From: an uncultured Salinisphaerales bacterium | GTDB taxonomy: Bacteria > Pseudomonadota > Gammaproteobacteria > Nevskiales > CAJXLF01 | Assembly: GCA_913055805.1 (NCBI GenBank) | Contig: CAJXLF010000015.1 | Location: forward strand, 1-60,412 | Direction: 5' to 3' | Length of the DNA: 60,412 nt | Shown: in pieces, positions 9,730 to 19,419 of the stretch | Layout of the letters: the number at the start of each line of letters is the position of its first letter | Position numbering within the stretch: position 1 is the stretch's first letter | The notes under the pieces: model-generated | The model's database searches: none | Seen by the model: the letters and a program-made list of their open reading frames with translations, nothing else | Told to the model about the DNA's origin: nothing | Program-made: the position numbers and the translations under genes

Positions 9730-11616
9730 ATGCGGGGCCAAAGCCGCATCAAGAACAGTTTTGCCGAACGCAGACTGTTCACTGTCCGTAGTCTGATAGC
9801 AGCTGTCGTACTCCTGTTGCTGGCCGGCGCGCTGATTGCCCGCATGACCTGGCTACAGGTCGTCCAGAACGAGTATTACAGCACCCGCTCCGACGACAAC
9901 CGCATGCGCGTGCAGATCGTGCCACCCGTCCGCGGCCTCATCCTGGATCGCAACGGCGTCTTGCTGGCCGAGAACCTGCCCTCCTACAGCCTTGAGGTTG
10001 TTCCGGAACAGGTCGAGGACCTGGATCAGTTGATCAAGCAACTGGGCGAACTGGTTTCACTGGAAGCACGGGATATCGAGCGCTTTCACGAGCGGCGCAA
10101 ACGCACACCGCGGTTTCAGGGCGTGCCGCTGAGGCTGCGCCTGAGTAACGACGAAGTCGCCAAGATCGAGGTTAATCGCCATCGTTTCCCGGGCGTGGAT
10201 GTGCATGCTGCATTGTCACGTCATTACCCGCTAGGTGCGGCCGGTTCGCATGTGATTGGTTACGTCAGCAGCATCACTGAAAACGAATTGAAGAGCCTGG
10301 ATCCGCGGCGTTACCAGGGCACGCAGAATATCGGCAAGGTCGGGGTGGAAAAAAGTCATGAAGATCTGCTTCACGGCACCCCGGGCTACAAGATCATCGA
10401 AAGCAATGCCACCGGCCGGCCTCTGCGCGAACTCGAATATGAGCGCCCGGTGCCAGGCCGCAATCTGCACTTGAATGTCGACGCCAAACTGCAGATAGCC
10501 GCCTATAACGCTCTGCATGGTGTTGAGGGTGCGGTCGTGGCGCTCAACCCAAAAACCGGCGGCCTGCTGGCGCTGGTCAGCCAACCCGGCTTTGAGCCGG
10601 ACCTGTTCGTGCACGGCATTGACCACGCCAGTTTCAAAGCCCTCAACGAAAACCCGCTGCGCCCGCTTTACAACCGCGCGCTGCAGGGACAATACCCGCC
10701 CGGCTCAACCGTCAAACCCATGATGGCGCTCGCAGGACTGGAATACGGCATCAACACGCCCAGCACCGCACGTTACTGTCCCGGCTTTTTCCGCCTGGGT
10801 AATGCCCGCCGACGCTACCGTTGCTGGAAGCGTCATGGTCATGGCTCAATGAACATGCTGCATGCCATCATGCAGTCCTGTGATGTGTATTTCTACGATC
10901 TGGCGGTAGAACTTGGCGTTGACCGGATTCACGATTTCGCCAGTCAGTTCAGCCTGGGCCAGCTCACCGGCATCGACCTGCCGCGGGAAAAACCCGGCGT
11001 GCTACCGTCCAAGGCCTGGAAGAAAGAACGTTTCGGCCAGATCTGGTATCCCGGCGAAACCGTCAGTGTCGGCATCGGCCAGGGCTACATGACCTCGACA
11101 CCCATGCAGCTGGCCCAGATGACCTCGATCATCGCCCGCCGCGGTGAGGTACTGCGCCCACAGGCGCTGCGCAAGATTGAGGATGTGATAGACCAGAACA
11201 TCACCGAGATAGAAATGCGGCAGGAAAAACCGGTAACGCTTCGCGACCCGGTGTTCTGGCAACGCGCCATCGATGGCATGCATGCGGTCGTGCACCACGC
11301 GCGCGGCACAGCCCGACGTATCGGCCTGGACGCAGATTACGAGATCGCCGGCAAGACGGGAACTTCACAGGTAATCGCCCTTGCCCAGGACGAGCACCGG
11401 GCGCCAAAAAACGAAGACCTGCCCAAGCACGCCCGGGATCATGCATTGTTCATCGCTTTTGCGCCGGTAGAAGACCCGCAGATTGCGGTCGCTGTGCTGG
11501 TGGAACATGGCGGCAGTGGCAGTGGCGCTGCCGCACCGGTCGCGCGTAAAGTGCTGGATGCCTACCTACGCGGCATCCCCGTGGAAATTGTCGAAGAGGA
11601 ACCCGAAAAGCCATGA
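9730..11616 (+). CDS. mrdA: Penicillin-binding protein 2, elongasome transpeptidase
   Basis: The class B D,D-transpeptidase that crosslinks peptidoglycan during side-wall growth with RodA. The 628-residue protein has an N-terminal membrane anchor (about 19-40), a dimerisation domain, and a transpeptidase domain with SxxK at Ser326-Lys329 (GSTVK), an SxD motif in QSCDVYFYD and KTG at 542-544. These are the expected active-site motifs for an MrdA-type PBP2. It overlaps rodA by four bases. Confidence 0.97.
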   Translation: MRGQSRIKNSFAERRLFTVRSLIAAVVLLLLAGALIARMTWLQVVQNEYYSTRSDDNRMRVQIVPPVRGLILDRNGVLLAENLPSYSLEVVPEQVEDLDQLIKQLGELVSLEARDIERFHERRKRTPRFQGVPLRLRLSNDEVAKIEVNRHRFPGVDVHAALSRHYPLGAAGSHVIGYVSSITENELKSLDPRRYQGTQNIGKVGVEKSHEDLLHGTPGYKIIESNATGRPLRELEYERPVPGRNLHLNVDAKLQIAAYNALHGVEGAVVALNPKTGGLLALVSQPGFEPDLFVHGIDHASFKALNENPLRPLYNRALQGQYPPGSTVKPMMALAGLEYGINTPSTARYCPGFFRLGNARRRYRCWKRHGHGSMNMLHAIMQSCDVYFYDLAVELGVDRIHDFASQFSLGQLTGIDLPREKPGVLPSKAWKKERFGQIWYPGETVSVGIGQGYMTSTPMQLAQMTSIIARRGEVLRPQALRKIEDVIDQNITEIEMRQEKPVTLRDPVFWQRAIDGMHAVVHHARGTARRIGLDADYEIAGKTGTSQVIALAQDEHRAPKNEDLPKHARDHALFIAFAPVEDPQIAVAVLVEHGGSGSGAAAPVARKVLDAYLRGIPVEIVEEEPEKP

Positions 11617-12728
11617 GCGGCCCGCAGGAAGAAGAATTCAGCCTCAGCCGCTGGCTCGTGCAACATCGCATCGATGCCACGTTGCTGATGCTGCTGCTGG
11701 CAGTCTGCACCCTTGGCCTGCTGGTGCTCTACAGCGCCTCCGGCCAGAACATGAGCCACATCTACGCGCAAGCCATCCGTCTGGGGCTGGGCCTGACGGC
11801 CATGATCATCGTCGCCCAGATTCCGCCGGAATGGGTGCGCACCTCCGCTCCCTGGCTGTTTGGCGCCTGTACCCTCCTGCTGATTCTCGTGCTGACACTC
11901 GGCGACGACGCCAAGGGGGCGACCCGCTGGCTCGATCTCAAGATCATCCGTTTTCAGCCCTCTGAAATCATGAAACTGGCCATGCCTATCGCGCTGGCCG
12001 CATACCTGCATGACCGTCCATGCCCCGTGACCTTTCGTGACCTGATTGCCTGCGGCATCCTGCTGGCCATCCCCACGCTGCTGGTGGCCCGCCAACCCGA
12101 CCTGGGCACGGCCTTGCTGATTGCGGCCGCAGGGGGGTTTGTCCTGTATCTGGGCGGACTGCGCTGGCGCATCATTCTGCTGGCGGCTGCAGCTGCCGCT
12201 GCGGCTGCGCCGCTACTCTGGTTCAATCTGCACGAGTATCAGCAGGAACGCGTACTCACCTTTATCAACCCGGCACGCGACCCGGCCGGTGCTGGATATC
12301 ACATCACGCAAAGCAAGATCGCCATTGGTTCCGGCGGCCTGTTCGGCAAGGGCTGGCTGAATGGCACCCAGGCAAAATTGAACTTTTTGCCGGAAAGCAA
12401 CACTGACTTTGTGTTCGCGGTATTCGCCGAAGAGGCAGGCTTGCTCGGCTTCCTGGTACTGTTGATGCTCTATATGCTCATCGTGCTGCGTGGCCTGTCT
12501 ATCGCTGCACGCAGTCAGGACACGTTTCAGCGCCTGCTGGCCGGCAGCCTCAGCCTGACTTTCTTTGTCTATGTTTTTGTCAACATGGGCATGGTGATCG
12601 GCATTTTGCCAGTAGTCGGCGTGCCCCTGCCTCTGGTAAGTTACGGTGGCACATCCATGGTCATATTGCTGGCCAGTTTTGGATTGCTGATGTCCATACA
12701 CACGCACAGAAAGTTACTGGCTGAATAA
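11613..12728 (+). CDS. rodA: SEDS glycosyltransferase RodA
   Basis: A polytopic SEDS-family polymerase that makes glycan strands from lipid II in complex with PBP2. The 371-residue protein has about ten hydrophobic segments, the conserved ARQPDLGTALLI stretch, the FLPESNTDFVFAVFAEE signature and the C-terminal PLPLVSYGGTSM motif. It is translationally coupled to mrdA (ATGA overlap) and abuts mltB with no gap. SEDS polymerases FtsW and RodA are alike, but the mrdA context settles the name. Confidence 0.97.
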   Translation: MSGPQEEEFSLSRWLVQHRIDATLLMLLLAVCTLGLLVLYSASGQNMSHIYAQAIRLGLGLTAMIIVAQIPPEWVRTSAPWLFGACTLLLILVLTLGDDAKGATRWLDLKIIRFQPSEIMKLAMPIALAAYLHDRPCPVTFRDLIACGILLAIPTLLVARQPDLGTALLIAAAGGFVLYLGGLRWRIILLAAAAAAAAAPLLWFNLHEYQQERVLTFINPARDPAGAGYHITQSKIAIGSGGLFGKGWLNGTQAKLNFLPESNTDFVFAVFAEEAGLLGFLVLLMLYMLIVLRGLSIAARSQDTFQRLLAGSLSLTFFVYVFVNMGMVIGILPVVGVPLPLVSYGGTSMVILLASFGLLMSIHTHRKLLAE

Positions 12729-13730
12729 ATGACCAACAAGCTGCTCCTTCCCCTGTCTGCCCTGGTCATTCTGGCCACCCCCCTGACCGCCACCGCGGAT
12801 TACTCCGACCATCCCCGTAGCCAGGAACTGGTACAACGCCTGGTGAAGGAACATGGCTTCACGCGCGAAGAAGTACTGGACACCCTGGAGGAAGCAGAGA
12901 AAATTCCCAGTCTGGTGGAAGCCGAGAAGAAATCGGCTGAAAAGGTCAAAACCTGGGCTGACTACCGGCCAATCTTCCTGAATCCCTCACGCATACAGAA
13001 CGGCGTGAAGTTCATGCAGCAGCATGCAACCACACTGGCACAGGCCGAAACCGAATTTGGCGTACCCCGCGAAGTCATCACCGCCATTATTGGCGTTGAA
13101 ACCCTCTATGGCGGCTTCACCGGCAGCGTCCGCATTCTCGATGCGCTCGCCACTCAGGGCTTCGACCACCCGACCCGCTCACCTTTCTTCTTTGAAGAAC
13201 TGGTAGCCTACCTGGTGTTCTGCAAACAGTACGGCTATGACCCGGAAGATCCCCGCGGCTCCTATGCCGGCGCCATGGGCCTGCCGCAGTTCATGCCCAG
13301 CAATTACCTGAAACTGGGGCTGGATTATGACCGCAACGGGGTAAGGGATCTGTGGACTGTAAACGACGCCATCGGCAGTGCCGCCAACTACTTCATTCAT
13401 TACCGTGGCCCGGGACGGGGCTGGCGCCGCGGCGAGCCGGTTGCGGTCAAGGTGACCCCCGAGTTCGAGGTTCCGGCTGACATGCCGGTCAATCAAAAAG
13501 ATACCACCACGACGGTTGGGCAACTGACCGCAGCCGGCATCACGCTGTCCGGCCCGGGATTGAAGAACGACACTCCGGTCGGCCTGCTGCGACTGGAAGG
13601 TGATGAGGGCACCGAATACTGGGCTGCCTTCCATAATTTCTATGTCATCATGTCCTATAACCCCAGAGTCAAGTACGCGATGGCGGTATACCAACTCAGT
13701 CAGGCCATTCGTGAGGCAGCCGGGATTTAG
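12729..13730 (+). CDS. mltB: Lytic murein transglycosylase B
   Basis: Cleaves the glycan backbone of peptidoglycan with formation of 1,6-anhydromuramic acid. The 333-residue protein has the MltB catalytic region AIIGVETLYGG with Glu124, plus GAMGLPQFMPSNY and ANYFIHYRGPGRGW. The N-terminus is a type I signal peptide ending near TATAD, with no lipobox cysteine, so it is predicted soluble in the periplasm rather than an outer-membrane lipoprotein as in E. coli MltB. It follows rodA directly. Confidence 0.93.
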   Translation: MTNKLLLPLSALVILATPLTATADYSDHPRSQELVQRLVKEHGFTREEVLDTLEEAEKIPSLVEAEKKSAEKVKTWADYRPIFLNPSRIQNGVKFMQQHATTLAQAETEFGVPREVITAIIGVETLYGGFTGSVRILDALATQGFDHPTRSPFFFEELVAYLVFCKQYGYDPEDPRGSYAGAMGLPQFMPSNYLKLGLDYDRNGVRDLWTVNDAIGSAANYFIHYRGPGRGWRRGEPVAVKVTPEFEVPADMPVNQKDTTTTVGQLTAAGITLSGPGLKNDTPVGLLRLEGDEGTEYWAAFHNFYVIMSYNPRVKYAMAVYQLSQAIREAAGI

Positions 13731-14565
13731 GTCCATGCTGACGGCTGCAGCGCTTTGCATTTCAGTCATCGGATGCAGCGGCCCTGCCGTTCGCCCGGTT
13801 CAAGACGGACCGCCGATCGGAGGGCCCGCTGCACTGGACAGCATTCCCGATGCTATCCCCCGTTCAGAGCCGCTAAGCAAATACGGCAACCCCGCTTCCT
13901 ATGAAGTCTTCGGCGAACGTTATTACGTATTGCCGGATAGCCGTGGCTACAAAAAACAGGGGCGAGCCTCCTGGTACGGGCGCAAATTCCATGGCCAGCG
14001 CACCTCCAGTGGCGAACCCTACGATATGTATGCCATGACTGCGGCACATCGCACGCTGCCCCTGCCCACCTATGTGCGCGTAACCAACCTCGACAACGGC
14101 CGGCAGGTGGTGGTGCGCGTCAACGACCGTGGGCCCTTCCACAGCAACCGCATCATTGATCTTTCCTACACGGCAGCCATCAAGCTGGACATCGTGCGTA
14201 ACGGCACTGGCCATGTGGAAGTCGAAGCCATTGAACCCGGCATTAACCCTGCGCCGCCCAAAGCCATGCCGGTGGTGCTGCAGGAAGAACCGGCAATGAC
14301 GGCACAACCGGTTAAAGCCGTGGCTATTAAACCTGAACCACAGGGCTTTTACCTTCAGGCGGGCGCCTTTGGCCAACGCCGCAATGCGGAAGAACTGGCA
14401 CAGCGCCTGCGGCGCTCGGGACTTACAGGCGTGGAAGTGTTCGAGAACGGCCTGGACAGTTTTTTCCGGGTTCGTCTCGGGCCTTATAGTGACGAAACTC
14501 TCATGCGAAGTGACCGGCAAAAACTGCGGAATATGGGCGTAAACAGCCATATTCATGGCCACTGA
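13711..14565 (+). CDS. rlpA: Septal ring lytic transglycosylase RlpA
   Basis: An outer-membrane lipoprotein that cleaves denuded glycan strands at the septum. It has a lipobox VIGC, a double-psi beta-barrel domain (RASWYGRKFHGQRTSSGE, AAHRTLPLPTYVRVTN, VRVNDRGPF) and a C-terminal SPOR domain starting at GFYLQAGAFGQ. Two starts compete. The GTG at 13711 overlaps mltB by 20 bases and gives a signal peptide with two arginines. The ATG at 13735 follows GGGA but leaves no positive charge before the hydrophobic core. I prefer the GTG for that reason, with moderate confidence. Confidence 0.88.
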   Translation: MRQPGFRSMLTAAALCISVIGCSGPAVRPVQDGPPIGGPAALDSIPDAIPRSEPLSKYGNPASYEVFGERYYVLPDSRGYKKQGRASWYGRKFHGQRTSSGEPYDMYAMTAAHRTLPLPTYVRVTNLDNGRQVVVRVNDRGPFHSNRIIDLSYTAAIKLDIVRNGTGHVEVEAIEPGINPAPPKAMPVVLQEEPAMTAQPVKAVAIKPEPQGFYLQAGAFGQRRNAEELAQRLRRSGLTGVEVFENGLDSFFRVRLGPYSDETLMRSDRQKLRNMGVNSHIHGH

Positions 14566-14612
14566 CTGTCTCACAAAGGGCGGTTTCAGCTAGAATAGCG
14601 CACATCAAGCTC

Positions 14613-14654
14613 GGCGCTGTGGCTGTTCCAGCCTGTGCTGCGCCAGAATTTTTT
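14613..14654 (+). terminator. Candidate intrinsic terminator after rlpA
   Basis: A two-tier stem (GGCGC/GCGCC outside, GGCTG/CAGCC inside) is followed after AGAA by TTTTTT. It would separate the elongasome operon from dacA, 67 bases downstream. The inner bulges make it weaker than a simple stem. Confidence 0.5.
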
Positions 14655-14720
14655 AAGTAATCCGCAGTCATACCGACTTACGTCCTTGACTCATCCACTC
14701 CGAAGATACGAATAGCCAAC

Positions 14721-15878
14721 ATGCCACAGCGTTTTATTACCCGTACCCTGCTTTCTTTCTTCCTGCTCTTTGCCGGTATTGCGGCCAACGCCCAGACTGC
14801 CAGCATGCCCCTGCCGAAGCCGCCAGGGGTCGATGCCAAAAGCTACATCCTGATTGATGCCCAGAGTGGACAGGTGCTCGCAGAAAGCGAGCCTGACGCC
14901 AAGATCGAGCCTGCCAGTATTACCAAGATCATGAGTTCCTACGTGGTCTTCAGCGAAATCGCCAAGGGCAACCTGAGCGAAACTGATCTGGTGACGATCA
15001 GTGAAACCGCCTGGCGCATGGGTGGCTCCAAAATGTTTATTGAAGTAGGCAAACAGGTACCGGTCATGGACCTGTTGCGCGGCATGATCGTGCAGTCCGG
15101 CAACGATGCCACCATTGCCCTGGCCGAGCATATCGCCGGTACGGAAGACAGCTTCGCCGCCTTCATGAACCAGTACGCGACCCAGCTGGGCCTGAGCAAC
15201 ACCCATTTCACCAACGCAACCGGCTGGCCCGATCCCGAGCATTACACCACGGCACGCGATATCGCCACGCTTATCCGCGCCCTGGTTTCGGCATTCCCCG
15301 AGCATTACAAGCTCTACGCAGAAAAGGAATATACCTACAACAACATCACCCAGCACAACCGCAATCTGCTGCTGTGGCGGGATGAAAGCGTTGACGGCGT
15401 CAAGACCGGCCACACTGAATCCGCCGGTTATTGCCTTTCCGCCTCGGCAGTCCGCGACGGCATGCGGCTGATTTCCGTGGTTATTGGCGCCGATGGCACC
15501 AAGTCGCGCACCCGTTACAGTCAGGCGTTGCTGAATTACGGCTTCCGTTTCTTCGAAACACGCAAGCTGTTCGAAGCCGACAAACCGATGGACACGGTCC
15601 GGGTCTGGAAAGGCGCCACACAGGCATTGGGTATTGGCCCACAGCAGGATTTCTACATCACCATCCCACGCGGCCGCTTCGACGACGTGAATGTCAAAGC
15701 CGAGTTGCAGGGTCAGGTATTTGCGCCGGTCAGCGCCGGTCAGAAGCTGGGCAGCATTACCGCCACGCTTGATGACAGCCTGTTGAGCACCGCCGACATC
15801 CATGCCCTGGACGCAGTCGAACAAGGCAGCTGGTGGCAACGCCTGCTGGATGAAGCCCGCCTGTTCATGCACAGATAG
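14721..15878 (+). CDS. dacA: D-alanyl-D-alanine carboxypeptidase (PBP5/6 type)
   Basis: Trims the terminal D-Ala from pentapeptide side chains in the periplasm. The 385-residue protein has a signal peptide ending at ANAQ, SxxK at Ser66-Lys69 (SITK), SxN at 126-128 (SGN) and KTG at 228-230, followed by the C-terminal PBP5 beta domain and a terminal amphipathic helix (WWQRLLDEARLFMHR) for membrane attachment. It is followed after 20 bases by dat, so D-alanine removal and D-amino acid metabolism genes lie together. Confidence 0.96.
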   Translation: MPQRFITRTLLSFFLLFAGIAANAQTASMPLPKPPGVDAKSYILIDAQSGQVLAESEPDAKIEPASITKIMSSYVVFSEIAKGNLSETDLVTISETAWRMGGSKMFIEVGKQVPVMDLLRGMIVQSGNDATIALAEHIAGTEDSFAAFMNQYATQLGLSNTHFTNATGWPDPEHYTTARDIATLIRALVSAFPEHYKLYAEKEYTYNNITQHNRNLLLWRDESVDGVKTGHTESAGYCLSASAVRDGMRLISVVIGADGTKSRTRYSQALLNYGFRFFETRKLFEADKPMDTVRVWKGATQALGIGPQQDFYITIPRGRFDDVNVKAELQGQVFAPVSAGQKLGSITATLDDSLLSTADIHALDAVEQGSWWQRLLDEARLFMHR

Positions 15879-15898
15879 TCCAGAGCTATACTCCAGGC

Positions 15899-16747
15899 AT
15901 GACCATCGCCTATCTGAACGGACAGTTTTTACCTCTCGATGAAGCCCGGGTGCCGGTGCTAGATCGGGGATATTTGTTTGGCGACGGTGTCTACGAGGTC
16001 ATTCCCGCCTATAACGGTCACATATTCCGGCTGTCGGCGCATCTGCAGCGCCTGGATCGCAGCCTTGCCTCCATTCGCTTGCACAATCCCATGCCCCGGA
16101 CTGACTGGGAAAGCATGATGCAGGCTTTACTGCAACACAACGACGGCGGTAACCGCAATCTGGCGATCTACCTGCAGGTGAGCCGGGGTGTCACAGCCAC
16201 ACGCCAGCATGGTCTGCCAGACACCCCCACGCCCTCGATTCTGGCGTTTGTATGGCCCCTGACCGGCGTATCCGCGCAGGTGCAGGATGAGGGGGTATCC
16301 GCCATCACCCTGGAAGACTTTCGCTGGCACCGCTGCGACATCAAATCCATTGCCCTGCTGGCCAATGTGATGCTGGCCGATGATGCACTGCGCAACGGTC
16401 ATAATGAGGCCATATTGCACAGGGACGGCCAGGTCACCGAGGGCGCTTCCAGCAACGTATTCGCCCTGTTTGGCGACACCGTCATCACGCCACCCGCCAA
16501 CCAGCTGATCCTGCACGGCATTACCCGCGAATTCCTGATCGAGCTGGCGCAGCAGGCCGGTTTACAGCTGCGCGAAGCGGAGCTGACGGTTGATGAGCTG
16601 AAGTCGGCCGCGGAAATCTGGATCACCAGTTCAACCAGGGAGGTTTTTCCTGTAACCAGCCTGGACGGCAATGCCATAGGCAATGGAAAACCGGGTGACC
16701 AGTGGCGCAAGGTGCATACGCTCTACCAGCAACAGAAATTACATTGA
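15899..16747 (+). CDS. dat: D-amino acid aminotransferase
   Basis: A class IV PLP aminotransferase that interconverts D-alanine and D-glutamate with their keto acids. The 282-residue protein begins with the family pattern YLNGQFLPLDEARVPVLDRG, has Lys149 (CDIKS) as the PLP Schiff-base residue, and EGASSNVF for phosphate binding. Branched-chain aminotransferase and aminodeoxychorismate lyase are the close alternatives. The neighbour dacA and the class IV D-AAT-like N-terminus favour dat. It is followed three bases later by ybeD. Confidence 0.9.
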   Translation: MTIAYLNGQFLPLDEARVPVLDRGYLFGDGVYEVIPAYNGHIFRLSAHLQRLDRSLASIRLHNPMPRTDWESMMQALLQHNDGGNRNLAIYLQVSRGVTATRQHGLPDTPTPSILAFVWPLTGVSAQVQDEGVSAITLEDFRWHRCDIKSIALLANVMLADDALRNGHNEAILHRDGQVTEGASSNVFALFGDTVITPPANQLILHGITREFLIELAQQAGLQLREAELTVDELKSAAEIWITSSTREVFPVTSLDGNAIGNGKPGDQWRKVHTLYQQQKLH

Positions 16748-16750
16748 AGC

Positions 16751-17017
16751 ATGCAACCGCAAGCACCCGCCCTGGAATTCCCCTGCCGCTATCCACTCAA
16801 GATATTCGGCCACGACCACCCCGACTTTGCCGACCTGATGCTGGAGCTGGTGCGCAGTCACGCCGAAGATGTCAGCCGGGATGACCTCAACAGCAACACC
16901 AGCCGCAATGGCCGCTACCTGGCGCTGACTATTACCATTACCGCCACCAGCCAGGTCCAGCTGGACAATATCTACCGCGCCCTCACCTCCCACGAGCGGG
17001 TGGTCATGGCGCTCTAG
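16751..17017 (+). CDS. ybeD: YbeD/DUF493 family protein
   Basis: An 88-residue cytoplasmic protein with the DUF493 pattern [18 protein letters not shown] near the start and [18 protein letters not shown] in an ACT-like fold. The family occurs next to lipB in many gammaproteobacteria, as here (10 bases upstream). A regulatory role in lipoate metabolism has been suggested for the family but is not shown by this sequence. Confidence 0.93.
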   Translation: MQPQAPALEFPCRYPLKIFGHDHPDFADLMLELVRSHAEDVSRDDLNSNTSRNGRYLALTITITATSQVQLDNIYRALTSHERVVMAL

Positions 17018-17027
17018 GCGCCCGCTC

Positions 17028-17732
17028 ATGCAGCCTGCTCAGTGCCTCTGGCTTGGCCGCCGCGACTACCGGGAAGTCTGGCAGTCCATGCGCCATTTCA
17101 CCGATGACCGGGATGCGCATACTCCGGATCAGATCTGGTTTCTGGAGCATCCTCCGGTCTTCACCCAGGGACAGGCCGGCAAAGCCGAGCATGTACTGGC
17201 GCCCGGCGACATACCGGTCGTTGCCAGCGACCGTGGCGGACAGGTCACCTATCATGGCCCCGGACAACTGGTGGTCTACCCACTGCTTGATCTGCGCAAC
17301 CTGCGTCAGGGCCGGGGGTTGGGCATACGCAGCCTGGTAGCAAGTCTCGAGCGAGCCATGACCCTCTGCCTTGACGGCTATGGCATTACAGCACTGGGGA
17401 AAGCGGGCGCGCCCGGCGTGTATGTGGAAAACGACAAAATCGGCTCCATAGGCCTGCGCGTTCGCCGCCAATGCTGTTATCACGGCATTTCACTGAACGT
17501 ATCCATGGATCTGGAACCTTTCGCTCGCATCAATCCCTGCGGCTACCAGGGACTGCGAATGACACAAATAGCTGACCTGGGCGGGCCTGTGGATATCCGT
17601 CAGGTGGCAGGTGATTTACATAACGTGCTTGCACAGACTCTGGGCCTGGCGCTTACACCCATTGAAACAATGCATACGGACTCACAGCAGGCCACGACAA
17701 GTCCGGGAGCAAGGGATTCTGTTTCTGCCTAG
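17028..17732 (+). CDS. lipB: Octanoyl-ACP:protein octanoyltransferase
   Basis: Transfers octanoyl groups from ACP to lipoyl domains, the first step of lipoic acid synthesis. The 234-residue protein has [17 protein letters not shown], catalytic Lys137 ([10 protein letters not shown]) and the acyl-thioester Cys171 (INPCGYQ). lipA, which often follows lipB in gammaproteobacteria, is absent here. The next gene is convergent and shares the stop tetramer CTAG (17729-17732). Confidence 0.96.
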   Translation: MQPAQCLWLGRRDYREVWQSMRHFTDDRDAHTPDQIWFLEHPPVFTQGQAGKAEHVLAPGDIPVVASDRGGQVTYHGPGQLVVYPLLDLRNLRQGRGLGIRSLVASLERAMTLCLDGYGITALGKAGAPGVYVENDKIGSIGLRVRRQCCYHGISLNVSMDLEPFARINPCGYQGLRMTQIADLGGPVDIRQVAGDLHNVLAQTLGLALTPIETMHTDSQQATTSPGARDSVSA

Positions 17733-18118
17733 CGGCTCAACAGTTTCGGCACGGTCAGGACGCGCCCCACTGTCGGGGTGGGTAATTCGACTCGCTGGAT
17801 AGTCGCGGTTGTCTGCCTGACAGCGCGCCGCGCTGCATCCCGTTCAGCAGCATCCGCGGCATCTGCTGCCTCGACACCGGGGCTGCCGCCCTGTCCCTGC
17901 CGGGTCTGTTGCGCTGCGGCTGAATTGTCGCTGGCGCGGGCAGCTTCCAGTCGCTGACGTTCCATCTCGGTTTCGCTTTGTTGCAGCGCCATACGTTCAT
18001 CCTGTTGCTGCTCCTGCAGACTGCGCTCCCGCGCAAAGGGATCAGGATCATGCGCACAGGCACCCAGCAGCAGTACCACCGGCAAACATGCGCTGATTTT
18101 AATCAAGCTGGATTTCAT
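17729..18118 (-). CDS. Small lipoprotein with Gln/Glu-rich helical region
   Basis: Starting at the ATG at 18118 gives 129 residues: [21 protein letters not shown], a clear lipoprotein signal with lipobox LGAC, then a charged, Gln/Glu/Arg-rich helical stretch (about 30-70), an Ala/Asp-rich linker and a short Pro-containing tail. I do not recognise the family. A longer reading frame upstream lacks a signal peptide at its own start, so I reject it. The stop overlaps that of lipB. Confidence 0.75.
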   Translation of the reverse strand: MKSSLIKISACLPVVLLLGACAHDPDPFARERSLQEQQQDERMALQQSETEMERQRLEAARASDNSAAAQQTRQGQGGSPGVEAADAADAAERDAARRAVRQTTATIQRVELPTPTVGRVLTVPKLLSR

Positions 18119-18338
18119 ATCGGTACCACCCGGGCAGCTACAGCCACCCCGTCTTTCTCCACAGCAGTTGTTTTGACCACAGACAGGCCGCGAGTTCAGT
18201 ACAAGTATAGCTGAGTCGGTATTCACCGCTGGCTGCATAGCTACGCGCAGTATGGGAAAATGCCGCCCTGCCCGTTTGTCACCACGGAACTGATTTCATC
18301 CGACAGGGTCCTACAGGCAGTTTCAGGAGTAGTGAATA

Positions 18339-18977
18339 ATGATCATCATCAAGTCTTTCAGCCTCAGGATATACAGCCTGTTCCTGGCACTGACCCTGTC
18401 GCTTGCCCTGCCGGCTTCTGCCGAAGAGGCGTCGGCTGACAAGGTTATCAGTCAGGCCTCGCAGGAAATCCTGCAGCAGATTGCGCCGCGCAAGGATGAA
18501 CTACGCAAGGACAGCGCCAAACTGTACGGTCTGGTCGAGAACATCATTGTTCCGCATTTCGATTTCGACGCCATCAGCCGCCGTGTGCTCGGCAAAACCT
18601 GGAAGGAGGCTTCCGCAGACCAGCAGGCGCGTTTCTCTGCAGCCTTCAAGAACCTGCTGATCCGCACTTACAGCACGGCTCTGCTGGAATACAGCGGCGA
18701 ACAGATCGACTGGCAACCACTGGATGCACCTGCCGATGCCGAGAGGGTCATTAAGAAGGCCGAAGTCACGCTGACCAGTGGTCAGGTGGTGCCCATGAAC
18801 TGGGGCTTGCACAAGGTCGATGGCGCCTGGAAGGTTTACGACATCAATATTGACGGCATCAGTCTGGTGACCAATTATCGCAGCGTGTTTGCCGGCGAAG
18901 TTCGCAAGAACGGACTGGACTCCCTGATCCAGCGCCTGGAAAGCAAGAACGCAAACGACACGTCCGCCAGCGGCTGA
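18339..18977 (+). CDS. mlaC: MlaC-family phospholipid-binding protein
   Basis: A periplasmic carrier that shuttles phospholipids between outer and inner membranes. The 212-residue protein has a signal peptide ending PASAEE and the family segments IIVPHFDFDAISRRVLGKTW, FKNLLIRTYSTALLEYSG and the C-terminal WKVYDINIDGISLVTNYR. The start follows AGGAG. The other Mla genes (mlaFEDB, mlaA) are not within the window, so this copy is either detached from its operon or a paralogue (Ttg2D-like). Confidence 0.9.
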   Translation: MIIIKSFSLRIYSLFLALTLSLALPASAEEASADKVISQASQEILQQIAPRKDELRKDSAKLYGLVENIIVPHFDFDAISRRVLGKTWKEASADQQARFSAAFKNLLIRTYSTALLEYSGEQIDWQPLDAPADAERVIKKAEVTLTSGQVVPMNWGLHKVDGAWKVYDINIDGISLVTNYRSVFAGEVRKNGLDSLIQRLESKNANDTSASG

Positions 18978-19038
18978 TTCCCGGCCGCTTGCCTCCTCCA
19001 GCCGGCAGGCGCATGCTGGCTTGAGGGAGGAGACAAGC

Positions 19039-19419
19039 ATGCAAACCGTCATACTGATATTCGCCGTCCTGGCCGCACTTTTCCACGTTATGGCTTTTGT
19101 CATGGAAAGCCTGCTTTTCATGCGCCCCCAGGTACACAAACGCTTTGGCGCCCAAACCCCGGAGCAGGCCGAAGCTACCCGGCTGTTCGCCTTCAATCAG
19201 GGTTTCTATAACCTTTTTCTGGCCACCGGCTGCTTCGTGGGCCTGGGGCTTTGGTATACGGATCACGTGATCGTGGGCAGCACGCTGGTGCTGTTTTCCT
19301 GCGCCTGCATGCTGGGCGCCGCCCTGGTATTGCTTTCATCGGCACCGGGCATGCTGAGGCCGGCAATCTATCAGGGGCTGCCGCCAGCCATAGTGCTAGG
19401 CAGTTACTTCCTCGCCTGA
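19039..19419 (+). CDS. DUF1304 small membrane protein
   Basis: A 126-residue protein with four hydrophobic helices and the family features HVMAFVMESLLFMRP and FNQGFYNLFLATG. The start at 19039 is chosen because GGGAGGAGA sits just before it; a TTG 18 bases upstream is the alternative. The function of the family is unknown. The 3' end overlaps the convergent ROK kinase gene by 24 bases. Confidence 0.88.
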   Translation: MQTVILIFAVLAALFHVMAFVMESLLFMRPQVHKRFGAQTPEQAEATRLFAFNQGFYNLFLATGCFVGLGLWYTDHVIVGSTLVLFSCACMLGAALVLLSSAPGMLRPAIYQGLPPAIVLGSYFLA

